This document shows, one piece after another, positions 26,118 through 33,804 of a DNA stretch of 64,000 bases. The stretch is from NCBI GenBank assembly GCA_910588045.1, contig CAJUPS010000001.1, forward strand, positions 62,001 through 126,000. The letters run 5' to 3'. A program made the position numbers and the translations under genes. Position 1 is the stretch's first letter, and the number at the start of each line of letters is the position of its first letter. This DNA comes from an uncultured Oscillospiraceae bacterium (GTDB lineage: Bacteria; Bacillota; Clostridia; Oscillospirales; Oscillospiraceae). Below the pieces are notes generated by a model that made no database searches, had not been told where the DNA came from, and was given only the letters and a program-made list of their open reading frames with translations.

Positions 26118-26124
26118 GGGCAAC
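26077..26124 (+). other. attL-like junction of the cotJC element
   Basis: Chromosomal GGCAGCA, then the shared dinucleotide GA at 26100-26101, then element sequence TGGGGCGATGGCGTAAGGGC. The element half-site 26107-26124 is an imperfect inverted copy of 31193-31210. Confidence 0.75.
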
Positions 26125-26245
26125 CTGTTAAAATTTTCGACGATTACTTTCTCTCCACCTGCCAGTGGAATCGTTTTCTGACCGTGACCTGGGTAAGTAT
26201 GACCTGTCTCGGCATCAAGCGGATGTAGGAAATTGAATTAAATTT

Positions 26246-26288
26246 TTGACAGCAAGCTATTGACAAGAGAATGACAGCGTGCTATTAT
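26246..26288 (+). promoter_or_regulatory. Promoter and probable operator of marR-MATE
   Basis: TTGACA (26260-26265), 17-bp spacer, TATTAT (26283-26288). Two direct repeats TGACAGCAAGCTATT (26247-26261) and TGACAGCGTGCTATT (26272-26286) cover the -35 and -10 elements. Each contains an AGC-NN-GCT dyad, so MarR autoregulation is likely. Confidence 0.7.
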
Positions 26289-26310
26289 ATATCCCAAGGA
26301 GGTGACGCCC

Positions 26311-26736
26311 GTGAAAGAAAGAGTGACCTGCGCGGCGCTTATCAAGCAGATACATGACGGGCTGGAAAAGCAGGCCAACAATTCTTTGCGTTCCCAAGAC
26401 CTTACCATGTCCCAAGTTGGCGCGCTGATTGAGCTCCGCTTTTCACCGGAAAAACAGATGGCGCTCAAGGAACTGGAACGACGGCTTCATGTGGCGCAGT
26501 CCACTGCCGCCGGGATTGTGGCTCGGTTGGAACAAAAGGGGTTTGTGGAGGGATTCGGTGATGCCAGCGACCGCAGGATAAAAATGCTCCGCATTACCCC
26601 CGCAGGGGAGGAGTGCTGCCAGCTTGCAGACCAGCATATGGCGGCATTTGAAGAAAACTTGCTCACTGGCTTGACCGAAGCCGAACGCACGACATTTGTT
26701 GCTCTGCTGGAACGGGTAGCAGGCAACTTGAAATAA
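26311..26736 (+). CDS. MarR family transcriptional regulator
   Basis: The 141-residue protein has the winged-helix core KELERRLHVAQSTAAGIVARLEQKGFVEGFGDASDRRIKMLRITPAGEE, with the DxRxK wing. Such regulators commonly repress an adjacent exporter until a ligand binds. The MATE gene begins 89 bp downstream on the same strand. GTG 26311 was chosen because AAGGAGG (26297-26303) would overlap the alternative GTG at 26302. Confidence 0.93.
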   Translation: MKERVTCAALIKQIHDGLEKQANNSLRSQDLTMSQVGALIELRFSPEKQMALKELERRLHVAQSTAAGIVARLEQKGFVEGFGDASDRRIKMLRITPAGEECCQLADQHMAAFEENLLTGLTEAERTTFVALLERVAGNLK

Positions 26737-26825
26737 ATGTCCGCCCGGTGGCGGACATTTATTTCAGTCAAATCAATAGCATGATATTAACAGCAAACTT
26801 ACGATTATAATAAGGAGGATTTTGT

Positions 26826-28175
26826 ATGAACAATTCAAAAGCGGTAGAACTCTTTGAGAAAGCCCCTGTGTCCCAGGCCGTATTGAAAAACGCCCTGCCC
26901 GCTATGGCCGCGATGCTGATGGTGCTGATTTACAACCTGGCGGACACATTCTTTATCGGCCAGACCCATGACGCGCTTCAAGTGGCGGCGGTATCCCTGG
27001 CGATGCCTGTGTTCCTGATGTTCATGGCGGTCGGTACGGTGTTCGGCATGGGCGGTACTTCGGTAATCTCCCGGGCGCTGGGACAGGGCCGGATGGAGTA
27101 CGCCAAGAAGGTCTGCTCGTTCTGTATGTGGGGATGCGTCGTTGTCGGCGTAGTTATGTCGGCGCTTTTCCTCATTTTTATGGATGAAATTCTTTCCCTG
27201 GTGGGAGCAAGCCCCGACACTTGGGACTACGCAAAATCCTACCTTACCATCGTCAGCCTGGGCGGGCCGTTCGTGCTGATCTCCAACTGCTATTCAAACG
27301 TAGTTCGTGCCGAGGGCCGGTCAAGCCAAGCCATGATGGGGCAAATCATTGGTAATTTGCTGAATGTCGTTCTTGACCCGATTATGATACTCGGTTTTGG
27401 CTGGAATATTGCTGGCGCGGCGATTGCGACGGTAATCGGAAATGTGGCTGGCGCTCTCTACTACATTTTCTATTTCGTGCGGGGCAAATCTACTTTGAGT
27501 GTCAGCATCAAGGACTTTACGCTGAAAGATCAAGTGTGCAGCGGCGTTCTGGCGATCGGTGTTCCGGCGGCGCTGGGTTCCCTGCTGATGAGCGTTTCCC
27601 AAATCATTATTAACAGCCAAATGACCCAGTATGACGATATGGCCGTGGCCGGGATGGGCGTTGCTATGAAAGTTGTGACGATTACCGGAATGGTCTGCAT
27701 GGGGCTGGGACAAGGCGTTCAGCCGTTGCTGGGCTACTGTGTGGGGGCCAAACTGTGGGAGCGGTTCAAAAAGGCGCTGCGATTCTCACTAACTTTCTCA
27801 CTGGCGCTGGGCGTGGCCCTTACCGTCATTTGCTACCTGTTTGTCAATCAGATTGTGGGGGCGTTCCTAACGGACGTAAACGCCTATTCTTATGCCGTAC
27901 AATTCTCCTGCATCCTGCTGACCACAAGTTCCCTGTTCGGCGTGTTCTATGTGCTGATTAACACGCTACAAGCCATGGGAGCCGCCACCCCCGCTCTGGT
28001 AATCAATTTGAGCCGTCAGGGGATTATCTTCATTCCGGCCCTGTTCATTTTGCAGGCGGCTATCGGCATCACCGGCCTTGTGTGGGCGCAGCCGGTGGCG
28101 GATATTCTCTCCATCGGTCTGGCCTTGTTCCTCTATGTCCGGGTTTCCCGGAAGATGATGCTCGAAAGCAAATGA
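26826..28175 (+). CDS. MATE family efflux transporter
   Basis: The 449-residue protein has twelve hydrophobic segments and MATE hallmarks: NLADTFFIGQ in helix 1-2, FGMGGTSVISRALGQG, LNVVLDPIMI and the second-half VGMGLGQGVQPLLGY-like sequence. It exports cationic compounds using Na+ or H+. Paired with marR, it is probably inducible and may give drug or metabolite tolerance. It starts after TAAGGAGGATTTTGT and is cargo of the cotJC element. Confidence 0.95.
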   Translation: MNNSKAVELFEKAPVSQAVLKNALPAMAAMLMVLIYNLADTFFIGQTHDALQVAAVSLAMPVFLMFMAVGTVFGMGGTSVISRALGQGRMEYAKKVCSFCMWGCVVVGVVMSALFLIFMDEILSLVGASPDTWDYAKSYLTIVSLGGPFVLISNCYSNVVRAEGRSSQAMMGQIIGNLLNVVLDPIMILGFGWNIAGAAIATVIGNVAGALYYIFYFVRGKSTLSVSIKDFTLKDQVCSGVLAIGVPAALGSLLMSVSQIIINSQMTQYDDMAVAGMGVAMKVVTITGMVCMGLGQGVQPLLGYCVGAKLWERFKKALRFSLTFSLALGVALTVICYLFVNQIVGAFLTDVNAYSYAVQFSCILLTTSSLFGVFYVLINTLQAMGAATPALVINLSRQGIIFIPALFILQAAIGITGLVWAQPVADILSIGLALFLYVRVSRKMMLESK

Positions 28176-28185
28176 GGATATAAAT

Positions 28186-28851
28186 ATGATGGATGGAAGT
28201 GAAATTCTGGATATTCCTCTGCCGGATGACGAAGCCTTTACAAAATTTATTCTGCACTACAAGCAGCTAATAACCATGTACGAGAGTGCGGTCCGCTGCG
28301 TTGCCATGCGCCTGAGCATCATGGAGAAGGAAGCGGACACCACTGGGAAGCATAACCCGATCCGCTCCATTTCCAGCCGCATCAAGCAGCCTCTCAGCAT
28401 CAATCGCAAACTGCGAAATAGAGGTATGCCGCTGACAACAAAATCCATCATGGAAAATTTGCACGATGTGGCAGGCGTGCGGATTATCTGCGAGTATTTA
28501 TCAGATGTTTATAAAGTGCGAGACAATCTGCTTGTGGACGGTTTTATGGAGCTTCTGCAAGAAAAGGACTATATCAAAACACCCAAGCTCAACGGCTATC
28601 GAAGTCTGCATTTGATTGTAGCTGTCCCGGTTCCTTTTCAGACTGGCGTTCAAAAGGTCATCTGCGAGTTGCAGCTTCGTACTACAGCGATGGACACCTG
28701 GGCGGCGCTGGAGCACAGCCTTCGCTATAAAGAGGATAGGCCCTGCGGCCCGGAGATTGACCGTGAATTGCTGGAATGTGCGGATATGCTTGCTGAAACA
28801 GATGTCAAAATGCAGAAAATCGCAGAGCAGCTTAACATATTTGAGAATTAG
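28186..28851 (+). CDS. Small alarmone synthetase (RelA/SpoT domain)
   Basis: The 221-residue single-domain protein resembles YjbM/YwaC-type (p)ppGpp synthetases. The synthetase core is clear: SIMENLHDVAGVRIICEYLSDVYKVRDNL (about 86-114), KTPKLNGYRSLHLIV (about 127-141) and ELQLRTTAMDTWAALEHSLRYK (about 161-182). No hydrolase, TGS or ACT domain is present. It follows the MATE gene by 10 bp. A stress nucleotide made from a mobile element could alter growth or persistence. Confidence 0.9.
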   Translation: MMDGSEILDIPLPDDEAFTKFILHYKQLITMYESAVRCVAMRLSIMEKEADTTGKHNPIRSISSRIKQPLSINRKLRNRGMPLTTKSIMENLHDVAGVRIICEYLSDVYKVRDNLLVDGFMELLQEKDYIKTPKLNGYRSLHLIVAVPVPFQTGVQKVICELQLRTTAMDTWAALEHSLRYKEDRPCGPEIDRELLECADMLAETDVKMQKIAEQLNIFEN

Positions 28852-29192
28852 CATACAAAGTAAAAATTGGATTTAAGTGCTGAATGGGCAGGGGGTTCCT
28901 GCCAATTTCACACGAAGTAAAAGTCAATAACAAAATGTTTGCTGCACGACGGCAAAAGAAAAAAGCCGTCATACAGCGGAGAATTTTCCCCGCGCCCATC
29001 TTGAAAACAGTGGCTTTTGAGAAATCAATAGCCACTGTTTTTATATTCATCGGCGGCACATAGAGGATGTCGCCATATGATTGCAAATGGATAGACGCGG
29101 GTAGCCAGCCCAAACAGATTTGTACTGTTCCGCAGATGACTAATGGACAGGCAATTTCGCATAGGCTGTTGTGAAAGGCTGGGTGATGTTAT
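28852..29192. other. Intergenic stretch within the element
   Basis: 341 bp after the alarmone synthetase. It holds a terminator hairpin (29004-29043) and no recognisable gene; the remaining sequence looks like a decayed remnant. Confidence 0.5.
29004..29043 (+). terminator. Terminator of the marR-MATE-alarmone operon
   Basis: AAAACAGTGGCT pairs with AGCCACTGTTTT across a 14-nt loop and is followed by TTAT. Confidence 0.65.
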
Positions 29193-29327
29193 TTGCAGAC
29201 ACAGGAGCTATGCAAAAGTATTTTCAAAGACGGAACCACAGAAACCACCCGTGAAAATTTCACGCACAAGCTGACTGAGCTAATCAATCAGCTGGAAAAA
29301 GGAAAACAGACCATCGAGCAAAAATAA
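29193..29327 (+). CDS. Possible 44-residue protein before the recombinase
   Basis: The frame TTG-CAG-ACA to TAA encodes LQTQELCKSIFKDGTTETTRE... ending INQLEKGKQTIEQK, a plausible helical small protein. A GGTGATG-type site lies a few bases upstream of the TTG. It is too short for firm recognition. Position just before the recombinase promoter suggests an element-specific accessory or a relic. Confidence 0.4.
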   Translation: MQTQELCKSIFKDGTTETTRENFTHKLTELINQLEKGKQTIEQK

Positions 29328-29328
29328 T

Positions 29329-29378
29329 GTGACAAGCTGTTTCCTCTGTGCTATACTGTAGGCAGGAAACAGCTTGTC
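29329..29378 (+). promoter_or_regulatory. Recombinase promoter flanked by a 15-bp perfect inverted repeat
   Basis: GTGACA (29329-29334), 17-bp spacer, TATACT (29352-29357) with extended -10 TGC. GACAAGCTGTTTCCT (29331-29345) and its exact complement (29364-29378) flank the -10, so the predicted start site falls at the beginning of the right arm. This looks like a protein-binding operator rather than a transcript hairpin. Confidence 0.7.
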
Positions 29379-29400
29379 CTATCTCTGAGGAGATATGACC

Positions 29401-30954
29401 ATGAAAGCAGCGATCTACTGCCGTTTATCCGAGGAAGATAGAAACAAGCAATTTGAAACCGACGACAGCAACAGCATCCAGAACCAAAAGGCCATGCTGC
29501 TGCAATACGCGATGGAACAGGGGTGGGAAGTTTATAACCTTTACAGTGATGATGATTACACAGGTTCAGACCGCAGACGGCCCGAATTTAACCGCTTGTT
29601 GGAAGACGCCAAGGCACACCGCTTTGACATTGTCCTCTGCAAGACCCAATCCCGCTTTACCCGTGAGCTGGAACTGGTAGAAAAGTACATCCACGGTCTC
29701 TTCCCTATCTGGGGCATCCGTTTTGTCAGCGTCGTGGACAACGCCGACACCGCCAACAAGGGCAACAAGAAGTCCCGGCAGATCAACGGGCTGGTGAACG
29801 AGTGGTATCTGGAGGATATGTCGGAGAACATCCGCAGCGTCCTCACCAACCGGCGGCAGAACGGTTTTCACATCGGGGCCTTTGCCCTCTATGGCTACCA
29901 AAAAGACCCCGACCAGAAAGGCCACCTGATTATCGACGAGGAGGCCGCCGCCGTTGTCCGGGAGGTGTTCACCCTCTTTTCCCAGGGCTACGGCAAGACG
30001 GCCATCGCCCGGATGCTCAACGACCGGGGTATCCCCAACCCCACCGAGTACAAGCGGCTCCACGGCTTGCGCTACCAGCAGCCCAAGCGGAAAAACAGCA
30101 CCCTCTGGAAGTATTTCGCCATTTCCGATATGCTCACCAACGAAATCTATATCGGCAACATGGTGCAGGGCAAATATGGCAGCGTGTCCTACAAGACCAA
30201 GCAGAACAAGCCCCGCCCCAAAAGTGAGTGGTATCGCGTGGAGGGAACCCACGAGGCCATCATCGACCGCCCCCTCTGGAACCGGGTACAGTCCATGATT
30301 GCGGAGCGGGCCAAACCCTTTGACTGCGGCACGGTAGGATTGTTCGCACGGAAAGCAATCTGCGCCAACTGCGGCTATACCATGCGCTCCTCAAAAAATC
30401 ACGGGCGGCACTATCTCCAATGTTCCAACCGCCATGTGGCAAAGGACGCCTGCATCGGCTCTTTTATTTCCGTGGAAAAGCTGGAGCAAATGGTGATTGA
30501 CGAGCTGAGCTGGCTGGCGGCGACATATCTGGATAAAAACGAGCTGGAGCGGAACATTGAGTTCTGCGAAAACCTCCAAGGTCAGAAAAGGCAGCTCCTG
30601 GATACCCTCTCCGCTTACGAGAAGAAAATTGCTGAGTACACCAAGGGTCTGCGGGACTTATACATGGATAAGGTCAAGGGCCTGCTCAACGACAGCGACT
30701 TCTCCGCCCTCTCCAAGGAGTTTTCCTCCGAGAAATCCCGGCTGGAGCGCGTCCTGCTGGACGGCCAGCGGCAGCTTGCGGAGCTGGAGGAGCGAATCGC
30801 CGTGGGAGACAACCGCCGGGCCCTGGTGGAGCAGTACGCAGCCCCAGGCCGCTTGACGCGCGAAATCGTGGAAATTCTTATCGACCACATCACTGTGGGG
30901 AAACGCATTCCCGGCACCCACGATGTTCCCATCGAAATCTATTGGAATTTTTAA
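29401..30954 (+). CDS. Large serine recombinase of the cotJC element
   Basis: The 517-residue protein has a resolvase catalytic domain with nucleophile Ser10 in AIYCRLSEED and Arg in KTQSRFTRELE, then a Recombinase domain (about 170-290). A zinc ribbon (ICANCGYTM...YLQCSN...KDACIG, about 318-355) and a C-terminal coiled coil follow. It is of the TnpX/SpoIVCA (skin excisionase) type and should cut at a central dinucleotide, here GA. ATG 29401 is preferred over 29395 because GAGGAG lies 8 nt upstream. Confidence 0.95.
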   Translation: MKAAIYCRLSEEDRNKQFETDDSNSIQNQKAMLLQYAMEQGWEVYNLYSDDDYTGSDRRRPEFNRLLEDAKAHRFDIVLCKTQSRFTRELELVEKYIHGLFPIWGIRFVSVVDNADTANKGNKKSRQINGLVNEWYLEDMSENIRSVLTNRRQNGFHIGAFALYGYQKDPDQKGHLIIDEEAAAVVREVFTLFSQGYGKTAIARMLNDRGIPNPTEYKRLHGLRYQQPKRKNSTLWKYFAISDMLTNEIYIGNMVQGKYGSVSYKTKQNKPRPKSEWYRVEGTHEAIIDRPLWNRVQSMIAERAKPFDCGTVGLFARKAICANCGYTMRSSKNHGRHYLQCSNRHVAKDACIGSFISVEKLEQMVIDELSWLAATYLDKNELERNIEFCENLQGQKRQLLDTLSAYEKKIAEYTKGLRDLYMDKVKGLLNDSDFSALSKEFSSEKSRLERVLLDGQRQLAELEERIAVGDNRRALVEQYAAPGRLTREIVEILIDHITVGKRIPGTHDVPIEIYWNF

Positions 30955-30968
30955 GGAGCCATAGACTT

Positions 30969-31163
30969 ATGCAACCAAACGAGAATTTTGAGCAATCCAT
31001 TCAGTCCATTGACAAATCCCTGGGTGAGATCGAGCGCACCCTGGAGCAAATGCTGACGTTAGCCAAGCTGTCCGCCAGCGATTTGAACGTGGACCGGGAG
31101 ACGCTGCAAAAAACGCTGGAACGCCTTCAGCAGAAAATCGACCGCATTGCGGACACGATTTGA
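30969..31163 (+). CDS. Small coiled-coil protein, candidate recombination directionality factor
   Basis: The 64-residue protein (MQPNENFEQSIQSIDKSLGE...) is almost entirely one amphipathic helix with heptads from 8 to 62. It follows the recombinase by 14 bp with AAGGAG upstream and ends 30 bp before the right att half-site. Serine integrases need a small, unrelated factor to excise, and such genes often lie next to the integrase. That role is inferred from size and position only. Confidence 0.65.
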   Translation: MQPNENFEQSIQSIDKSLGEIERTLEQMLTLAKLSASDLNVDRETLQKTLERLQQKIDRIADTI

Positions 31164-31192
31164 TGTCGTCTTTCGCTATTTCTCGCAAAAAA

Positions 31193-31240
31193 GTTGTACT
31201 TTTGTGATTGCACCAGAGCAGAAGGCACGCGTCACATACG
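31193..31240 (+). other. attR-like junction of the cotJC element
   Basis: Element half-site GTTGTACTTTTGTGATTG (31193-31210), CACCA, central GA (31216-31217), then chromosomal cotJC sequence GCAGAAGGCACGC. Frame is continuous with the cotJC 3' part. Confidence 0.75.
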
Positions 31241-31410
31241 ACAACATCCTCCGCCTCAGCGACGACCCGGATGTGAATGATGTTATCAAGTTCTTACGCG
31301 CCAGAGAGATCGTGCACTTCCAGCGCTTCGGCGAGGGCCTGCGCCTAGCGAAGGACCGCATGTCGGAGAAAAATAATATCTATTTCACCAACCCCTCTTT
31401 TGATCGCTAA
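31216..31410 (+). CDS. cotJC: Spore coat protein CotJC, 3' part
   Basis: These 64 codons (EQKARVTYDNILRLSDDPDVNDVIKFLRAREIVHFQRF and on to NPSFDR) are the C-terminal third of CotJC with the second E-x-x-H metal motif. There is no start codon or ribosome binding site of its own; an open frame from 31147 runs in from the element. It is expected to be expressed only after excision joins it to the 5' part at 25695. Confidence 0.92.
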   Translation, partial: EQKARVTYDNILRLSDDPDVNDVIKFLRAREIVHFQRFGEGLRLAKDRMSEKNNIYFTNPSFDR

Positions 31411-31422
31411 CGCCAGAATCAA

Positions 31423-31451
31423 CGGCCCTGCGGGATGAACCCGCAGGGCCG
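31423..31451. terminator. Terminator of cotJ and of the GerMN operon
   Basis: CGGCCCTGCGGG, loop ATGAA, perfect complement, in the gap between two convergent operons. Confidence 0.8.
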
Positions 31452-31497
31452 CATTTGTGCAATTCGTCTGCATATTTGTTCTCTGTCCACAGAAATA

Positions 31498-32403
31498 TCA
31501 TCCCTGGGGTCTGACACCGATGGTTGCCACCGGGACCTGTCCGAACATCTCCAGCTCCTCGCCGTCCGCCAGCAGACGAATCTCCTCCACGGCATCCAGA
31601 GAATACAGGGAATCCGCCAGAGACCATAGGATCATCCTCTGGATCTGTTCGTCCTCCGGCAGCAGCATCAGGGAAGATGCGGGCAGGCTGACGTAGCACA
31701 CTCCGCTATCTACACGAACGCTGCTCACCGCAAATCCCTCCGGAATGGTCCGCAGCAGGTCCCGGCTCTCCGGTCCCTCCAGCAGCGCTGCCACCAGGGC
31801 CTCCGCCAGCGTCTGCCCCTCATAGAGGGACAGGGTGCGCTGCTCCGATACAAGCTCTCCGTCCGCATTGAAGAAGTACAGCTTCACCTCGACCATCTGT
31901 AGGACGTCGTCCATATCGTTGAGGAGTACATCTTGTTCATAAAATACCTGCTTGGGCTGCTGGCCCACCGGTCGGCCCTGGGCCGTCAGCACCACCGACC
32001 GGATGCTCCCCAGAGCCGTCAGCGACAAGGTCAGGCAGTAGTCCGCCAGGGTCAGGTCCACCCCGGACAGCTCCCGCAGCCCCTCGCCCAGGTCCACGTG
32101 GGCCGTCCGTTCCCGGATCTCCAGGTTCAGCAGCTCCACGCCCTCCGGCAGAGGACTGAGCATCCCGCCCTCCGACGGCCCTGCCAGCAGGCGCTCCACC
32201 ACCGCCGTGGCCTGCCCCTCCGTGTCCTCCGGCAGGTCCAGAAGCTCCCGGCTGGCCCGGATACGGTCGCCGCCCCGGGCCTCCTCCTCCGGCACCAGGT
32301 AGTAGATCAGGGTCCCCTCCTCCTGGTTCTCCGGCTCGGCAGGGGCGGCACAGCCCGTCAGCAGCAGTGCGGCCAGCAGCGCCGCCCGCCACTCTTTCCT
32401 CAC
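31498..32403 (-). CDS. GerMN-domain lipoprotein
   Basis: The 301-residue protein has a lipoprotein signal (LLAALLLTGC, lipid Cys about 18) and two GerMN repeats. The first is LIYYLVPEE...LLAGPSEGGMLSPLPEGVELLNLEI; the second VKLYFFNADGELVSEQRTL...LLEGPESRDLLRTIPEGFAVSSVRV. GerM is needed for engulfment and germination in Bacillus. GTG 32403 overlaps the kinase stop by 4 nt (GTGA), so kinase and lipoprotein are coupled, suggesting an envelope-signalling unit. Confidence 0.88.
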   Translation of the reverse strand: MRKEWRAALLAALLLTGCAAPAEPENQEEGTLIYYLVPEEEARGGDRIRASRELLDLPEDTEGQATAVVERLLAGPSEGGMLSPLPEGVELLNLEIRERTAHVDLGEGLRELSGVDLTLADYCLTLSLTALGSIRSVVLTAQGRPVGQQPKQVFYEQDVLLNDMDDVLQMVEVKLYFFNADGELVSEQRTLSLYEGQTLAEALVAALLEGPESRDLLRTIPEGFAVSSVRVDSGVCYVSLPASSLMLLPEDEQIQRMILWSLADSLYSLDAVEEIRLLADGEELEMFGQVPVATIGVRPQG

Positions 32404-33797
32404 GGCTCCTCCCCTCCTCTCTCCAGGCTGGGCATGGTCACAATGAACCGGGTGCCGCCGCCGGGCACGTTCTCCGCCCGGATAGCGCCGCCCCGGCGGC
32501 TGACCGTGTCGCTGACGATGCTCAGACCCAGGCCCGTGCCACCGGCGGCCCGGGAGCGGGCCTTGTCCACCCGATAAAATCGCTTGAACACGTTGGACAG
32601 CTCCTCCGGCGGGATGCCGATGCCGTTGTCCTCCACCGTAATGACCGTGGATTCCTCCGCGGGCTCCGCCTTGACCCGGACGCGGCCGCCGGGGCGGTTG
32701 TATTTGATGGCGTTCTCCGCCAGGTTGTAGAGGATCTGGTGCAGCTCCCCCTCGGTGGCCAGCACCGCCGCGCCGGAGATGCACACGATCAGCAGCTCCA
32801 CCCCCTTCTCCTCCGCCACGGGGCGCAGCATCCGCACCGCCCTCTCCAGCACCGGGGCCACCTCCACCGGGTGGGCGGCCTCCGCCACACCGCTGTCCAG
32901 CCTGGTCAGGCGCAGCAGGTCCTCGGTGATACGGCTCAGGCGCTCCGCCTCCTGGCCGATGTCGCTGACGAACTCCATGGCGGTGGCATTGTCCATGTTC
33001 TCATTCTGCAAAATGGAGTCTGTGAGCAGCCGGATGGCCGCCAGAGGCGTTTTGAGCTCGTGGGAGGCATCGGAGACGAACTGGCGGCGGGCGCTCTCCG
33101 TCTCCTGTAGTCGGTCCACCAGGTCGTTGAACTCCCCGGCAATCTGGGTGAACTCGTCGTGGCCGGAGAGGATGGCCCGCCGGTTGTAGGCCCCCTCCCG
33201 GACGCCCCGGATGGCCGCCTGGAGGCTCCCCAGACGGCGGGTGAGCTGCCGGGAGAAGACCATACTCAGCATGACCACCAGTGCTGCGATGCCGATGGAG
33301 ATGCTCATGAGCGTGCTGCTGAGGTTGGCCAGGAGGGACGCCTGCTGGGTATCGTACTCATAGACGTAGATGCCCCCGATGATCTGGTTTCGATACACCA
33401 CCGGCTGGGCGGCGGAGGAGTGGAAGGCCCCCTCCTTGTACTCGCTGTAGAGGGCCACGCTGCCCCGCAGGGCTTCCACCAGCTCATTGTAAAACACGTA
33501 CCGCCCGGCGGCGTTCCCCGCTTCGCGGGTGTCGTAGAGCACCTTGCCGTAGGGGTCGGAGATGATGGCCCGGGAGATGCCCGCCACGTCCACCCCCGCC
33601 AGGGCCTGCCCCACGTTCTCCTCCGTCAGCTCGTCCAGGCCGGATACGGCGGTGTTCAGCGCGGCCGCGCCGCTCAGGAGCGTATTCCGCTTGGACTGGA
33701 ACACCAGGTCCTGGCTGACCACCAGCGGGTAGGTGTTCATCAGCACCATCACCGCCAGCAGCATGGCCAGATAGCTGGCGCTGATCTTCAGCTGCAA
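32400..33797 (-). CDS. Sensor histidine kinase
   Basis: The 465-residue protein has a first membrane helix (about 7-27), an extracellular PAS/dCache-like domain (about 28-160), a second helix (about 165-185), HAMP, HisKA with SDASHELKTPL (phospho-His near 246) and HATPase with NAIKYN, DNGIGIP and GGTGLGLSI. It pairs with the upstream OmpR-type regulator. The start is probably TTG 33797; the extracellular ligand is unknown. Confidence 0.93.
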   Translation of the reverse strand: MQLKISASYLAMLLAVMVLMNTYPLVVSQDLVFQSKRNTLLSGAAALNTAVSGLDELTEENVGQALAGVDVAGISRAIISDPYGKVLYDTREAGNAAGRYVFYNELVEALRGSVALYSEYKEGAFHSSAAQPVVYRNQIIGGIYVYEYDTQQASLLANLSSTLMSISIGIAALVVMLSMVFSRQLTRRLGSLQAAIRGVREGAYNRRAILSGHDEFTQIAGEFNDLVDRLQETESARRQFVSDASHELKTPLAAIRLLTDSILQNENMDNATAMEFVSDIGQEAERLSRITEDLLRLTRLDSGVAEAAHPVEVAPVLERAVRMLRPVAEEKGVELLIVCISGAAVLATEGELHQILYNLAENAIKYNRPGGRVRVKAEPAEESTVITVEDNGIGIPPEELSNVFKRFYRVDKARSRAAGGTGLGLSIVSDTVSRRGGAIRAENVPGGGTRFIVTMPSLERGGEEP

Positions 33798-33804
33798 GGA
33801 AATT

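Larger units (their letters stand above)
26102..31217 (+). mobile_element. Serine-recombinase intervening element in cotJC (5,116 bp)
   Basis: The element splits cotJC in frame-restorable fashion. Joining 26101 to 31218 yields GCA GCA GAG CAG AAG, that is LAA-EQKA, exactly the CotJC consensus. It carries marR, a MATE exporter, a small alarmone synthetase, a 44-codon ORF, a large serine recombinase and a 64-residue coiled-coil protein. Base composition is visibly more AT-rich than the surroundings, at least up to 29400. This is the layout of skin-type elements that interrupt sporulation genes and are excised in the mother cell. Confidence 0.88.

Noticed and set aside
26098..31220. AGCAGA as the common recombination core of the cotJC element
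   Set aside because: It occurs at both ends but in different codon phases; joining there gives a frameshifted CotJC, whereas joining at GA restores the family sequence.
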